Source of the DNA: Deltaproteobacteria bacterium
GTDB lineage: Bacteria; BMS3Abin14
DNA length: 61,422 nucleotides
Assembly (NCBI GenBank): GCA_013151915.1
Contig: JAADHJ010000041.1
Coordinates: 1-61,422 of the forward strand
Direction: 5' to 3'
Below, one piece after another: positions 52,877 to 61,377 of the stretch (positions are counted from its first letter, which is position 1; every line of letters starts with the position of its first letter). Made by a program: the position numbers and the translations under genes. The notes beneath the pieces were generated by a model that worked only from the letters and a program-made list of their open reading frames with translations, ran no database searches and was not told the DNA's origin.

Positions 52877-54645
52877 GACAGTCCCAACTCCTCTCTCTTC
52901 TCCCGGTCCGGAACTCCGCCCGGCCATCCTCTCCGGGCATAGTATTCTTCCAGCATGTCATCGAGCCTGACCACCTCGCCGGCGCAAGCCCCCTCCCCAA
53001 GGGGCTCGGACAGAAAACGCCGGGGGAGAGTATCCTGCTCCGGTTCAATCCCTCTTTCCACATTCAATATTCGTTCCAGATTGATTATTCTCTCCCCCGC
53101 CCGCATCATATCCTCCCCGGACATTTCCCATCCGGTGACGGCGGACACCATTCTGGACCAGTATTCCTGGGTCAGGGCAAAGGTGGCGAACCGGCAGGAA
53201 GAGAGGGAATCGGCCACCGCCCCGAAGTCCTGTGCCCTCGCGACATGCCCGCCTTTGCCCAGGACCTCCCGCCCCGAAACCTTCTTGGGAATGCCGAGAA
53301 CCTCTCTGGCAATGAGGTATCCGCCTCTCAGATGGCAGCCGCCACGGCTGGATGTCGCGTAGGCCAGCCCCTGGCCCTGGACGCCCCGGGGATCATAACC
53401 TGGAAGTTCGAGACCCTTGACCTGCATGGAGTATTCCTCGGCCCCGGCTTTCCGGGACAGGGTACGGGAGCCCTCCGCCAGTTCATCGCCTTCGCCTTCC
53501 CTGGCCGCGATAAGGCCGATGGCCTTCAGGACGGCCTCGGAATCACCGAAGTTCAGGGATGATCTCCTTATATCGAGGCTGCCTAGTTCCATGGCGCAAG
53601 AGAGTGTCCCGCCGGTGGAGATGGTGTCCAGGCCCAGCTCGTTGCACAGGTGGGCGGCCCGGATGATAGCTTTCAGATCGGTGATATCGAGGTTTGGACC
53701 CAGGGCCCAAAGGCTTTCATATTCCGGGCCCTCGCCCCTGACACCGTCCACCTCGGTAATTCGGCCGCACCTTATGTAGCACCCCGTACATCCGCTCCGC
53801 CCAACGGTGAATTCCCTGGCCAGCAGTTCTCCAGAGTAGGCTTTCGATTCCCCCACAGCCACTCTCCGGAAGTTGGCCATTGGAAAGATGCCCGCACGGG
53901 TGCAGATGTTCACCAGCATGGGTGTGCCGAGGGCCGGAAGCGCCTTGGAGGTGACCGGATGGGCGCGAAGCCACCTGTTGGATTCCTCCAGAACCACTTT
54001 CAGGCGTCCCCGGTCATGGACCTTGACCTCGCCGCTCCCCATGACCACAATGGCCTTGAGGTTCTTGCTTCCCATGACGGCCCCAGCCCCTCCTCTGCCC
54101 ATGGCCCTCATCCGTTCCGTCATGATGGAAGCGTAGCGTACAACACGTTCCCCGGCAGGCCCTATGACCGCCATCCCGCAACTTTTACCGTAGGTCCTTC
54201 CCAATTTCCCCAGGACTGTTGAGACCCTCTCGCCACGCATTTCCCCGGCCGGCAGCAGCTCGCCCCCGCTATTATCCACCTTGAGGATGGAAAGGCTTTG
54301 AGCCGCCCCGCGAATAATAAGGAGATCCCAGCCAGCCCTTTTCAGGGAGCGCCCCAGCCGGCCGCCGGAATTGGTGTCGAGGACGGTGCCGGTGAGGGGG
54401 GAAAGGGTGCTGAGGCTGAAGCGGTCACCCGAAGGAACCCCGGCTCCCGTTAATGGGCCGGTGGCAAAAATAAGGGGTGTATCGGAACCCAGGGGCTCCG
54501 TACCGGGACCTGTCAGATCCCTGAGGATAGCGGCGCCGAGCCCCCTCCCACCCAGAAAAAGCCGGACCCGGCTTTCAGGGAATTCGGTATTGAAGATTCG
54601 GCCCGTGGAAAGATCGATATCGAGGGCACGCCAGTGAGGGGACAT
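52873..54645 (-). CDS. Aldehyde:ferredoxin oxidoreductase (AOR family)
   Basis: Tungsto- or molybdo-pterin enzyme that oxidises aldehydes to acids with ferredoxin. Domain 1 opens ALDIDLSTGRIFNTEFPESR and FLGGRGLGAAIL; cluster ligands CTGCYIRC with a fourth Cys in LSSCRFATFAL; pterin region RGGAGAVMGSKNLKAIVVMG. 590 aa from ATG 54645, which fits the family. Start codons further upstream lack homology. First gene of the AOR/aldolase/activator operon. Confidence 0.93.
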   Translation of the reverse strand: MSPHWRALDIDLSTGRIFNTEFPESRVRLFLGGRGLGAAILRDLTGPGTEPLGSDTPLIFATGPLTGAGVPSGDRFSLSTLSPLTGTVLDTNSGGRLGRSLKRAGWDLLIIRGAAQSLSILKVDNSGGELLPAGEMRGERVSTVLGKLGRTYGKSCGMAVIGPAGERVVRYASIMTERMRAMGRGGAGAVMGSKNLKAIVVMGSGEVKVHDRGRLKVVLEESNRWLRAHPVTSKALPALGTPMLVNICTRAGIFPMANFRRVAVGESKAYSGELLAREFTVGRSGCTGCYIRCGRITEVDGVRGEGPEYESLWALGPNLDITDLKAIIRAAHLCNELGLDTISTGGTLSCAMELGSLDIRRSSLNFGDSEAVLKAIGLIAAREGEGDELAEGSRTLSRKAGAEEYSMQVKGLELPGYDPRGVQGQGLAYATSSRGGCHLRGGYLIAREVLGIPKKVSGREVLGKGGHVARAQDFGAVADSLSSCRFATFALTQEYWSRMVSAVTGWEMSGEDMMRAGERIINLERILNVERGIEPEQDTLPRRFLSEPLGEGACAGEVVRLDDMLEEYYARRGWPGGVPDREKREELGLS

Positions 54646-54818
54646 AATTGGTTTCCAGTCTCGGGTTCCAGGTTTAATTCCAGGGTTTTTGACTTCGCAG
54701 CGCTCGGCCATTAGCACCGTTTTTCACTCTACTGCCTTTCCCCCGGCTTTTCAAGGACACCCGCCGGGAGACGATTGCCTCCTTGCCCCACCCGGTCCAT
54801 TCTGCTATTCATCCCGGT

Positions 54819-56066
54819 ATGGGAGAGAAAAAACAACACTGCATCTACCACCCCGACAGGGACGCGCGACGGCGCTGTTATCACTGTCTTTCTCCCATTT
54901 GTCCCACGTGCCAGCGTCGGGCCGGCGGCCACATCTTCTGTTCCTTTCGCTGCCAGTCTCTTTATCGGCTGTCCGAAGGATCGGTGCGCCTCAAACGCAT
55001 GTTCCTCAGGGGAAGCCTTCGGCTCAGAAGGGTGGAAAGAGCCCTGGAGAAGGTGACGGGAAACGGCATCTTCAGGATCATCTATCTCGGTGTTCTGCTT
55101 CTTATCCTGGCCCAGACCGCGGTCCTGCTCCGTACCACCAGGGAGATCGGTGATCTCATGCGAGCCCCGCCCGTTTATTCATCCCCCGTTCTTCCTTCCC
55201 CTTCTCTTGCTCCGGCCGCGGGGTTGACCATCGAAATCCCCGTGCGACCCTTGGCGGCAAAAACGGCGGTACAAAAACCCAAGAGGGAAAACAGCTCCAG
55301 ACCCATCTCCCTGAAGGCATCGGGATCCGGCAGGATTTTAATCCCCATAGGTGATTTGACCCGAGGTGATCCCCTGTCGAGGAAGGTCGCCATCACATTC
55401 GACGGAGGTGGACAGGGAAACGCGGCCAAGCGCATCCTCGACGCCCTGAAAACCAGGGGACTGAAGACCACATTTTTCCTTACCGGAGAGTTTATCAGGA
55501 GATATCCGGCCATCGTCCGCCGGATCGCCTCCGAGGGTCACGAGGTGGGAAACCACACGTACAGCCATCCGCACCTGACCACATATGCCGCCAACTATCG
55601 TCAGAATACGCTTCCGGGGGTCACCCGAAAGTTCCTCATATCCGAGCTAAAAAGGAACGAGGCCCTTTATGAAAAGGTTACCGGCAGGAAGATGGAACAC
55701 CTCTGGCGTGCGCCTTACGGGGAACAGAACAAGACTATCCGGCGCTGGGCCTGGGAAGCCGGGTACCGCCACGTCTCATGGACCTACGATTCAAAGACGC
55801 ACCAAAGCCTGGATGGGTTGGACTGGGTAAGCGACAGGAGTTCCGCCCTATACCTGAGCTCAGAGCAGATCGTGGATAAGATCTTATCCTTCGATCAAGG
55901 GACCGAATCCGGGCTCGGCGGCGGAATACTCCTGTTCCACCTGGGGTCGGAGCGAAAGGTGGATCCTTTCTATCCCAGGATCGGTGAACTGCTCGACCAG
56001 CTCAAGGACAGAGGGTACAAGGTAGTGTCGGTCGGTTCCATGATTGGGACGGTGGGTGGAGGATAG
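54819..56066 (+). CDS. Polysaccharide deacetylase with N-terminal B-box-like zinc domain
   Basis: 415 aa. Residues 8-44 hold two clusters of Cys/His (CIYHPDRDARRRCYHC; CPTC ... CSFRC) resembling a B-box zinc-binding domain; a membrane segment lies at about 83-103 (FRIIYLGVLLLILAQTAVLL); the NodB-type deacetylase domain follows with ITFDGG, HTYSHPH and RAPYG motifs. The canonical TFDDG is TFDGG, so the second Asp, a metal ligand, is missing. The zinc domain would be cytoplasmic and the catalytic domain periplasmic. Start uncertain; a TTG frame begins at 54783. Confidence 0.82.
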   Translation: MGEKKQHCIYHPDRDARRRCYHCLSPICPTCQRRAGGHIFCSFRCQSLYRLSEGSVRLKRMFLRGSLRLRRVERALEKVTGNGIFRIIYLGVLLLILAQTAVLLRTTREIGDLMRAPPVYSSPVLPSPSLAPAAGLTIEIPVRPLAAKTAVQKPKRENSSRPISLKASGSGRILIPIGDLTRGDPLSRKVAITFDGGGQGNAAKRILDALKTRGLKTTFFLTGEFIRRYPAIVRRIASEGHEVGNHTYSHPHLTTYAANYRQNTLPGVTRKFLISELKRNEALYEKVTGRKMEHLWRAPYGEQNKTIRRWAWEAGYRHVSWTYDSKTHQSLDGLDWVSDRSSALYLSSEQIVDKILSFDQGTESGLGGGILLFHLGSERKVDPFYPRIGELLDQLKDRGYKVVSVGSMIGTVGGG

Positions 56067-56097
56067 CAGAAGGTCCGGGGTCCGGCCGCTCTGACCC

Positions 56098-57357
56098 CTA
56101 GCTTCCATTCTCCCCTTCGTTATCCGTCAGCTCAGGAGCCTGCAGGTCTCTGGACCGTTTCTCCACGGGCTCTAAAGGGGTGATCTCCTTCATGCTTCCG
56201 GCGCTCATCTCGTTAAACCTCCTGGCCGAAACAAGGACCCGGCTCTCCATGGAAGATACCGCCCTGTTGTAGGAGTCCACCGCCTTATCCAGGCCCTTGC
56301 CCACTCCCGCGAAGTGGTCGGCGAGAACCCTCAGGCGGTCGTAGAGCTCCCGGCCGAGGTTCCAGATGGACTGGGCGCTTTCCGCCACCTTTTCCTGCTG
56401 CCATCCATAAGCGACCGCCTTGAGGAGAGCAATGAGGGTGGTCGGGGTCGCCAGGATAACCCGCTGGTCCACTCCTGCCTCGATGAGACCGGGATCCTTC
56501 TCCAACGCCGCGGAAAAAAAGTTCTCACCGGGTATGAACATGACCACAAACTCGGGTGACTGGTCGAACTGTTCCCAGTAGCCCTTTTCGGCGAGTTTTC
56601 TCATGTGGTCCCTGATGTGCCGGGCATGCCTTTTAAGCTGGGTGTCCCTCTCCCCGTCATCCTGTGTTTCCTGGGCGTCCATATAGGCCTCCAGCGGCGA
56701 CTTGGCATCCACCACAATTCTTTTGTCTCCCGGAAGCCTGACGATGAGATCGGGGCGCAGCCTTCCGTCCCCGGTGTTCACCGACTCCTGTTCGATGAAA
56801 TCGCAATGGTCCAGCATGCCGGCCAGCTCCACAACCCGCTTGAGCTGCATCTCCCCCCACTTGCCCCGGACAACAGGTGAACGGAGGGCCTTGACCAGGT
56901 TTCCGGTCTCCAGCCTGAGGTTCTCCTGGGTGCTGGACATCTGTCTGACCTGTTCCTTCAGTTCCACGTAGGCCTCCAGGCGGACCTTCTCGAGATCCTG
57001 GATTTTCGAATCGACCTTTTCCAGGGACTGTTTAATCGGGGTGACCAGATTCTCCACGGCCTGCTGTCTCTTCTCCAGTTCCCCCCTGGATTGGGATTGG
57101 ACCTTTTCCAGCTCAAGCCTGGCCATCTCGAGGAAGGTTTTGCCGCTGCTCTGCAAAACATCGGAGGAAAGCGCCTTGAAGGTGTCGCTCAGGGTCTCCC
57201 TGGCCGTTTCGATAACCTTGAGGTTTTCCCCGGCTGCCTCCCTCTCGATTTCGAGGGTGGTTTCCAGGCGAACGATTTTCGTCCTGGCGATCAGCCAGGC
57301 AAGTATGGCGCCGGTAACGACACCCGCGAGGGCGAGAATTATGGCAGACAAATCCAT
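56098..57357 (-). CDS. rmuC: DNA recombination protein RmuC
   Basis: 419 aa. Membrane anchor at the N-terminus ([19 protein letters not shown]), a long coiled coil (about 25-150), and the RmuC nuclease-like domain with [25 protein letters not shown], which contains a PD-(D/E)xK-like VDAKSP element. Implicated in limiting inverted-repeat-mediated rearrangement in E. coli, which may be of interest here given the abundance of palindromic repeats. Convergent with the deacetylase gene. Confidence 0.95.
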   Translation of the reverse strand: MDLSAIILALAGVVTGAILAWLIARTKIVRLETTLEIEREAAGENLKVIETARETLSDTFKALSSDVLQSSGKTFLEMARLELEKVQSQSRGELEKRQQAVENLVTPIKQSLEKVDSKIQDLEKVRLEAYVELKEQVRQMSSTQENLRLETGNLVKALRSPVVRGKWGEMQLKRVVELAGMLDHCDFIEQESVNTGDGRLRPDLIVRLPGDKRIVVDAKSPLEAYMDAQETQDDGERDTQLKRHARHIRDHMRKLAEKGYWEQFDQSPEFVVMFIPGENFFSAALEKDPGLIEAGVDQRVILATPTTLIALLKAVAYGWQQEKVAESAQSIWNLGRELYDRLRVLADHFAGVGKGLDKAVDSYNRAVSSMESRVLVSARRFNEMSAGSMKEITPLEPVEKRSRDLQAPELTDNEGENGS

Positions 57358-57466
57358 GGGGCTTCTCCTTCTGGGAAAATAACTGCTCTCATCATAGAGG
57401 AGGAGGATGAGGAGTTCAACGAGGATTTCCCGTCCGGAAATTTCATGTTATTCTTCCTCAAGACCT

Positions 57467-57680
57467 GGTTCATCCGGCTAAAGCGCGCACCTTTATTATT
57501 TTGCTGTCATTGCGAGGACCCTGAGCTTGTCGAAGGGGACGCGGCAATCCCGGGCGGAGCTGAAAAGGTCAAAAGCTAATTCATCACAGTCACGCCGATG
57601 GCGTGATTTGAAGGTCACCCCACAGGGTTTTTAAAGAAAGGTTTTAAAAAACACGGTTCATCACAATAATGCGTACCTTA
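57467..57680. repeat. Composite repeat region (family 2), inverse of the 25000 region
   Basis: Starts with GGTTCATCCGGCTAAAGCGC, then TCATTGCGAGGACCCTGAGC, GGGACGCGGCAATCCCGGGC, GGAGCTGAAAAGGTCAAAAGCT, CCCACAGGGTTTTTAAAG, and ends with GGTTCATCACAATAATGCGT ACC. In reverse orientation the same modules occur at 24965-25110. No gene. Confidence 0.8.
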
Positions 57681-58149
57681 CTGCATCTAAAGGCCTGATT
57701 TAACAGGGATGAAGGGGATGGCGGGGATAGGACAAACATCGTAAGCGCAGAGAACCTGAAACTCTGGACTTCGGCATCTGGGGCCCGCGGAGCGCAGCGT
57801 GCATCAGCGGCCAAGAAGCCTTTAAGTTCCTTTACCGCGGATGGACGCAGATGGACGCGGATAAGGCGCATCCCTCACCAAAGCCGTTGAGGCACTTCGG
57901 GTTGCGATGAAAGCTTGCTTTAATCTCAATCCGAAGTGCCTCAATCAGCCGATTTCAGAGAAATCCCTCTCCCCCTGGAGAGGTTTGGTGAGGGGGGTAT
58001 CTTTTCCATGGACACCGGGGCTCTGAAAGGGGTTGTTCGGGAATTTATCCCCTCCATCCCCTTCATCCCTGTGAGAAAAGGTTCATGATGATTATCCGCT
58101 CCAGACTCCGACGAAGCTGAACAGGGAGCGAGCGTGAGAAAAGAGGAAA
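57681..58149. other. Repeat-rich spacer upstream of the ADP-ribosylglycohydrolase, no gene seen
   Basis: Contains low-complexity repeat text found scattered in many environmental genomes: AACAGGGATGAAGGGGATGG, GCGGATGGACGCAGATGGAC, CCATCCCCTTCATCCCTGTG. It also contains an 18-base inverted repeat at 57887-57944. No reading frame looked genuine. Confidence 0.65.
57887..57944. repeat. 18-bp inverted repeat
   Basis: TTGAGGCACTTCGGGTTG, 22-base loop, CAATCCGAAGTGCCTCAA, with one mismatch. Strong enough to fold as RNA; not followed by a T run. Confidence 0.7.
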
Positions 58150-59088
58150 ATGCCGAAAAACGGAATTGACCGCTACCGAGGCTGTCTTCTGGGGCTGGCC
58201 GTCGGAGACGCCTTGGGCGCGCCCCTGGAGTTTCAGGAGCCGGGAACTTTCACATCCCTTACGGACATGACGGGCGGCGGGATTTTCGGTCTCGAACCCG
58301 GACAGTGGACCGACGACACATCCATGGCCCTTTGCCTGGCGGAAAGCCTTATCGAGTGCAACGGCTTTAACGAGACCGACCAGATCGCCCGGTTCCTTCG
58401 ATGGTATCGTGAGGGTCACCTGAGCAGCACCGGGAACTGTTTCGATATCGGGGATACCATCCGGGAGGCCCTCGAGAGGTATGAACGAACCGGCGATCCC
58501 TTCGCGGGTCCTACGGAACCGGATCGAGCCGGCAACGGTTCCATCATGCGCCTGGCGCCGGTGCCGCTGGCCTTCGCGGACACCCCATGCAAGGGAATCC
58601 ATCTTTCGGGAAAAAGTTCGAGGACGACCCACGGAGCCCTCGCGGCGATCGATACCTGCCGTCTCCTCGGCCAGATCATTATCAGCATAGTTAACGGGGC
58701 GGGGCGAAAGGAACTTTTTTCCGGCAGCTCTTACCAGGCCCCGGAGGGATGGAAACTGGATCCGCCCCTTGTCCCGGAGGTCCAGGCAATAGCCGACGGT
58801 TCCTTCCAACGGCTCACACCGCCGAAAATCAGGGGAACGGGATACGCCGTCAAGTCCCTGGAGGCGGCGCTCTGGGCCTTTTACCACAGCACATCCTTCC
58901 AGGAGGGGGCGCGAAAGGCCGTCAACCTGGGCGACGACGCCGACACAACCGGAGCGGTGTACGGCCAGATTGCCGGGGCCTTTTACGGGGAGTCGGGCAT
59001 CCCGAAAGAGTGGAAGGAAACCATCGCCCGCAAAGACCTGATTCTGCAGTATGCCGACAGGCTTTACGGCCTGGCCTGGGGGGAATAA
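58150..59088 (+). CDS. ADP-ribosylglycohydrolase family protein
   Basis: 312 aa, DraG/ARH-type fold that removes ADP-ribose from proteins or metabolises ADP-ribosylated small molecules. Binuclear metal motifs: GDALGAPLEF, WTDDTSMAL, NGSIMRLAPV and LGDDADTTGAVYGQIAGA. All ligand Asp positions look present. No partner ADP-ribosyltransferase is seen nearby, so the biological substrate is open. Monocistronic between repeat-rich spacers. Confidence 0.93.
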   Translation: MPKNGIDRYRGCLLGLAVGDALGAPLEFQEPGTFTSLTDMTGGGIFGLEPGQWTDDTSMALCLAESLIECNGFNETDQIARFLRWYREGHLSSTGNCFDIGDTIREALERYERTGDPFAGPTEPDRAGNGSIMRLAPVPLAFADTPCKGIHLSGKSSRTTHGALAAIDTCRLLGQIIISIVNGAGRKELFSGSSYQAPEGWKLDPPLVPEVQAIADGSFQRLTPPKIRGTGYAVKSLEAALWAFYHSTSFQEGARKAVNLGDDADTTGAVYGQIAGAFYGESGIPKEWKETIARKDLILQYADRLYGLAWGE

Positions 59089-59397
59089 GAGTCCAGAGTC
59101 CATCCACCTTCGCTCTGCGAGCTATGGCGGACAGGGAGTCCGGAGTCCAGGGTCTGGAGTCGCGAGTCCAGAGTCCAGGGTCCAGAGTCCAGAGTTGAAG
59201 AACGGCTCGCCGCGATAGGGCACATTATTTTACCACAGTGCAGCCCCTCGAAGGCTGCCCCACAGGGTTTAAAAACAGGGTTTCAGACCGCACTATCCAA
59301 AGCTGGTGTCAGAGCTCTTTGGTAAGCAGCGCGATGGCCCTCATCTTGCATTTCCATTCCTGCCATTTTGACCGGGACCTTGCACAGGAGGTCTGTC
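59089..59397. repeat. Spacer with tandem CCAGAGT-type repeats and a family 2 module
   Basis: From 59090 to 59197 the text CAGAGTCCAGAGTCC with variations (GGAGTCCGGAGTCCAGGG, GGTCTGGAGTC) repeats irregularly; 59225-59285 has ACCACAGTGCAGCCCCTCGA and CCCCACAGGGTTTAAAAACA, a family 2 module. No gene. Confidence 0.7.
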
Positions 59398-60003
59398 ATG
59401 CAGGAGTCCGCAGGTACTATCACGAAGTTTCCCGGCAACGATTGGCTGGAGGATAAGCTCAGAGTAACTACCCCCGAAAGGACCATAGCCTTTATCCACG
59501 GTGTTATACGAGGCGCCGCTGCCAACCCGCTCGCCATTACCCAGGAAAAAATTCTAGGGGAAGCACTGGGAGATGTGGATGTTCGCAACCTGCCTCAGAC
59601 TGACCGCGAGGAACTGAAGTTGGGCCTCCTCCACCTTTTGAGGGCGGTCCTTGGGTCAATCCAGTCACAGGACTTCTTCCCGGAGGCGGTGAATCCCGAC
59701 TCGCACGCCGAGCCGGACGACTTCCGCGTATTGGAAAATGCGGCCGCCCTTTCGGAAGGATTCCTTAAGGGGTTCCGGCTTCGCAGGCCGCCCACCGGTG
59801 TCCGTCTGACCAACGCCAACTCCTGGTTGAGGGATGTGAAGAAGGAAGGCGAGTGGTGCAGGATGATGGCCGGTGATTCCATTCTGTGGACAAGGACCTT
59901 CCCTGATGCACCGTCCAGATCGCAGGTCGCCTGGGATGCACTGTCCTGGATCGAGGAGTGCATGGGCTGGGTGGCACTGTATGCGCGGATGGATCTGAAT
60001 TAG
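59398..60003 (+). CDS. Uncharacterised 201-aa protein, possibly UPF0149/YecA-like
   Basis: The ATG at 59398 follows AGGAGG at six bases, an excellent ribosome site. Helical, acidic protein. SEGFLKGFRLRRPP and a C-terminal region ending in MGWVALYARMDLN recall YecA/UPF0149 proteins, but I do not see their C-terminal metal motif and the match is weak. No membrane segment. Flanked by repeat-rich spacers and upstream of the toxin-antitoxin pair. Confidence 0.6.
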   Translation: MQESAGTITKFPGNDWLEDKLRVTTPERTIAFIHGVIRGAAANPLAITQEKILGEALGDVDVRNLPQTDREELKLGLLHLLRAVLGSIQSQDFFPEAVNPDSHAEPDDFRVLENAAALSEGFLKGFRLRRPPTGVRLTNANSWLRDVKKEGEWCRMMAGDSILWTRTFPDAPSRSQVAWDALSWIEECMGWVALYARMDLN

Positions 60004-60314
60004 CCTACCCGGCCTGACACCAGGTCATCCTTGCTATAGTTATCAGCTGCTGATGCACGCTGATTTTCGCTGATAGATCTAACCAAAAGGTCCTGGTCTA
60101 TTCTAAACTTCGCGAAACTTCGTTAACTTGTGGGCAGTTGGCTCTTGACCTGCGCGTAAGCAGACACAAAAGCGAAGACGGGACCCCGGCGGAACGCATA
60201 GGAAAACCTGAGGATCTGGGCTTTGACCCCAGCAGATCTCAACCGAGACGAAGAAATGCCCCTTGGCCTTCCTTTTGCACTGTCCGGTGCATGAGAGTCG
60301 TCCGTAAAAAAGCT
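60004..60314. other. Spacer, no gene seen
   Basis: Contains GCTGATGCACGCTGATTTTCGCTGAT repeat-like text near 60045; otherwise unique sequence and no plausible reading frame. Confidence 0.5.
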
Positions 60315-60364
60315 TGCGATGATATCGCAGAATTGCGATTGACTTGGTATTTCAATTTTGCGAT
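60315..60364 (+). promoter_or_regulatory. Operator and promoter of the higBA-type pair
   Basis: The palindrome TGCGAT-GAT-ATCGCA (60315-60329) is followed by two further TGCGAT half-sites at 60334 and 60359. Two of these overlap the promoter TTGACT, 17 bases, GATAAT (60339-60367), with the RNA start near 60374. The layout fits autorepression by the encoded HTH antitoxin. Confidence 0.6.
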
Positions 60365-60388
60365 AATTCCAGAATCAGGTATTCCCTG

Positions 60389-60751
60389 ATGCCTGAGACG
60401 AAAGTCATTCTCTTCGTCGAGGCAGACGGTACCTGCCCGTTGCTCCACTGGCTGGACAGTTTGCCTCCCAAGATTCAGGACAAGTGCATTGTCAGGATAG
60501 AGCGGCTTGCCGAAATGGGTCATGAGCTTCGCCGGCCGGAGGCAGACTTCCTGAGGAACGGAATTTACGAACTGCGGGCAAGCTATCAGGGGATCCATTA
60601 CCGTATGCTCTATTTCTATTATGGAAAGGCGGCTGTTATCTCTCATGGAATGATCAAGGAAAAGGCGGTGCCGGGACTTGAGATAGAACTGGCAATTAAG
60701 CGCCGAACGATGTTCGTGACTGATCCGGTGACGCACACCTTCAAGGGATGA
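60389..60751 (+). CDS. higB: RelE/HigB-type toxin (phage Gp49-like family)
   Basis: 120 aa. Toxin of the DUF891/Gp49-like branch of the RelE superfamily, probable ribosome-dependent mRNA interferase. Typical stretch LRNGIYELRASYQGIHYRML followed by FYYGKAAVISHGMIKEK and the core WLDSLPPKIQDKC. The ATG at 60389 is 15 bases downstream of the predicted RNA start. Overlaps the antitoxin start as ATGA; toxin-first order is usual for HigBA. The symbol is by family, not proven. Confidence 0.85.
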   Translation: MPETKVILFVEADGTCPLLHWLDSLPPKIQDKCIVRIERLAEMGHELRRPEADFLRNGIYELRASYQGIHYRMLYFYYGKAAVISHGMIKEKAVPGLEIELAIKRRTMFVTDPVTHTFKG

Positions 60752-61083
60752 TGATAGTGAGCGGAAGAAAAAAAACAGATAAGGCGATAAAGATACTTCA
60801 CGACCGTTACATAGGCGATGATGCGGGGCGTCTGGCATCTCTGGAAAAAGAACGCATAAGTGCCCAGATGGCTCGGATGATATACCGGATGAGAGCGGAA
60901 GCGGGCCTGACCCAGAAGCAGCTGGCCGAACTGGTGAACACGACCCAGTCGGTCATCAGCAGGCTGGAGGACGCCGACTACGAGGGGCACTCCCTGTCCA
61001 TGGTGAACCGCATCGCCCAGACCCTCGACAGACATTTTACGGTTCAGCTGGTGGAGCGAAAAGCAGGGAAGGGAAAAAGATAG
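60748..61083 (+). CDS. higA: HigA-type antitoxin, XRE helix-turn-helix
   Basis: 111 aa. XRE-family helix-turn-helix GLTQKQLAELVNTTQSVISR near residues 55-75 with typical downstream LEDADYEGHSLSMVNRIAQTL. It should neutralise the toxin and repress the operon at the TGCGAT dyads. Overlaps the toxin gene by four bases. The following DNA forms two strong hairpins of repeat family 1 that may act as terminator. Confidence 0.88.
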   Translation: MMIVSGRKKTDKAIKILHDRYIGDDAGRLASLEKERISAQMARMIYRMRAEAGLTQKQLAELVNTTQSVISRLEDADYEGHSLSMVNRIAQTLDRHFTVQLVERKAGKGKR

Positions 61084-61097
61084 TAGCAAGTATAAAG

Positions 61098-61150
61098 TTG
61101 ATGACTTCGCAAAAAGTCATCAACGCGCCCATTGAAGGGCGCCCAAATCA
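61098..61150. repeat. Repeat family 1, copy H (right half, opposite orientation)
   Basis: Reads GTTGATGACTTCGCAAAAAG TCATCAAC, then GCGCCC-ATTGAA-GGGCGC and CCAAATC. This is the right end of repeat family 1 in the opposite orientation to the other copies. The two hairpins lie 15 bases after higA and could end its transcript. Confidence 0.8.
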
Positions 61151-61318
61151 ATGACTTGCGATAGTGCCTCTGGCGCGATGGCCTACGGATTGAGGACTCA
61201 AATACAACTCGCCGCGAATATCGGTTATATCGACAAGGAAACGGCTGGAAAGCTTGTCGATCAGAGTATCGAAGTGAGTAAAATGGTAAAAGGGTTGAGA
61301 GTGAAGATCAGTTCCTAG
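61151..61318 (+). pseudogene. Fragment of a four-helix-bundle (S23-type) protein
   Basis: The 55-codon frame reads MTCDSASGAMAYGLRTQIQL and on through GYIDKETAGKLVDQSIEVSK. This matches the C-terminal third of four-helix-bundle proteins encoded within 23S rRNA intervening sequences and elsewhere (usual pattern ELETQLxIAxxLGYI). The N-terminal two thirds are missing; the break coincides with the boundary of repeat copy H. No ribosome site, so it is best read as a remnant. Confidence 0.6.
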
Positions 61319-61377
61319 TACCTGGTATCTGGTGCCCAGGAAAATCAGTCCCTAGTACCTGGTGCCTAGTTGTTAAA

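Noticed and set aside
57644-57871. 75-codon minus-strand frame in the rmuC spacer
   Set aside because: Made almost wholly of repeat modules; composition unlike a real gene.
58150-61083. Defence island made of ADP-ribosylglycohydrolase, the 201-aa protein and higBA
   Set aside because: The genes are separated by repeat-rich gaps with separate promoters, and no recognised defence effector is present; proximity alone is not enough.
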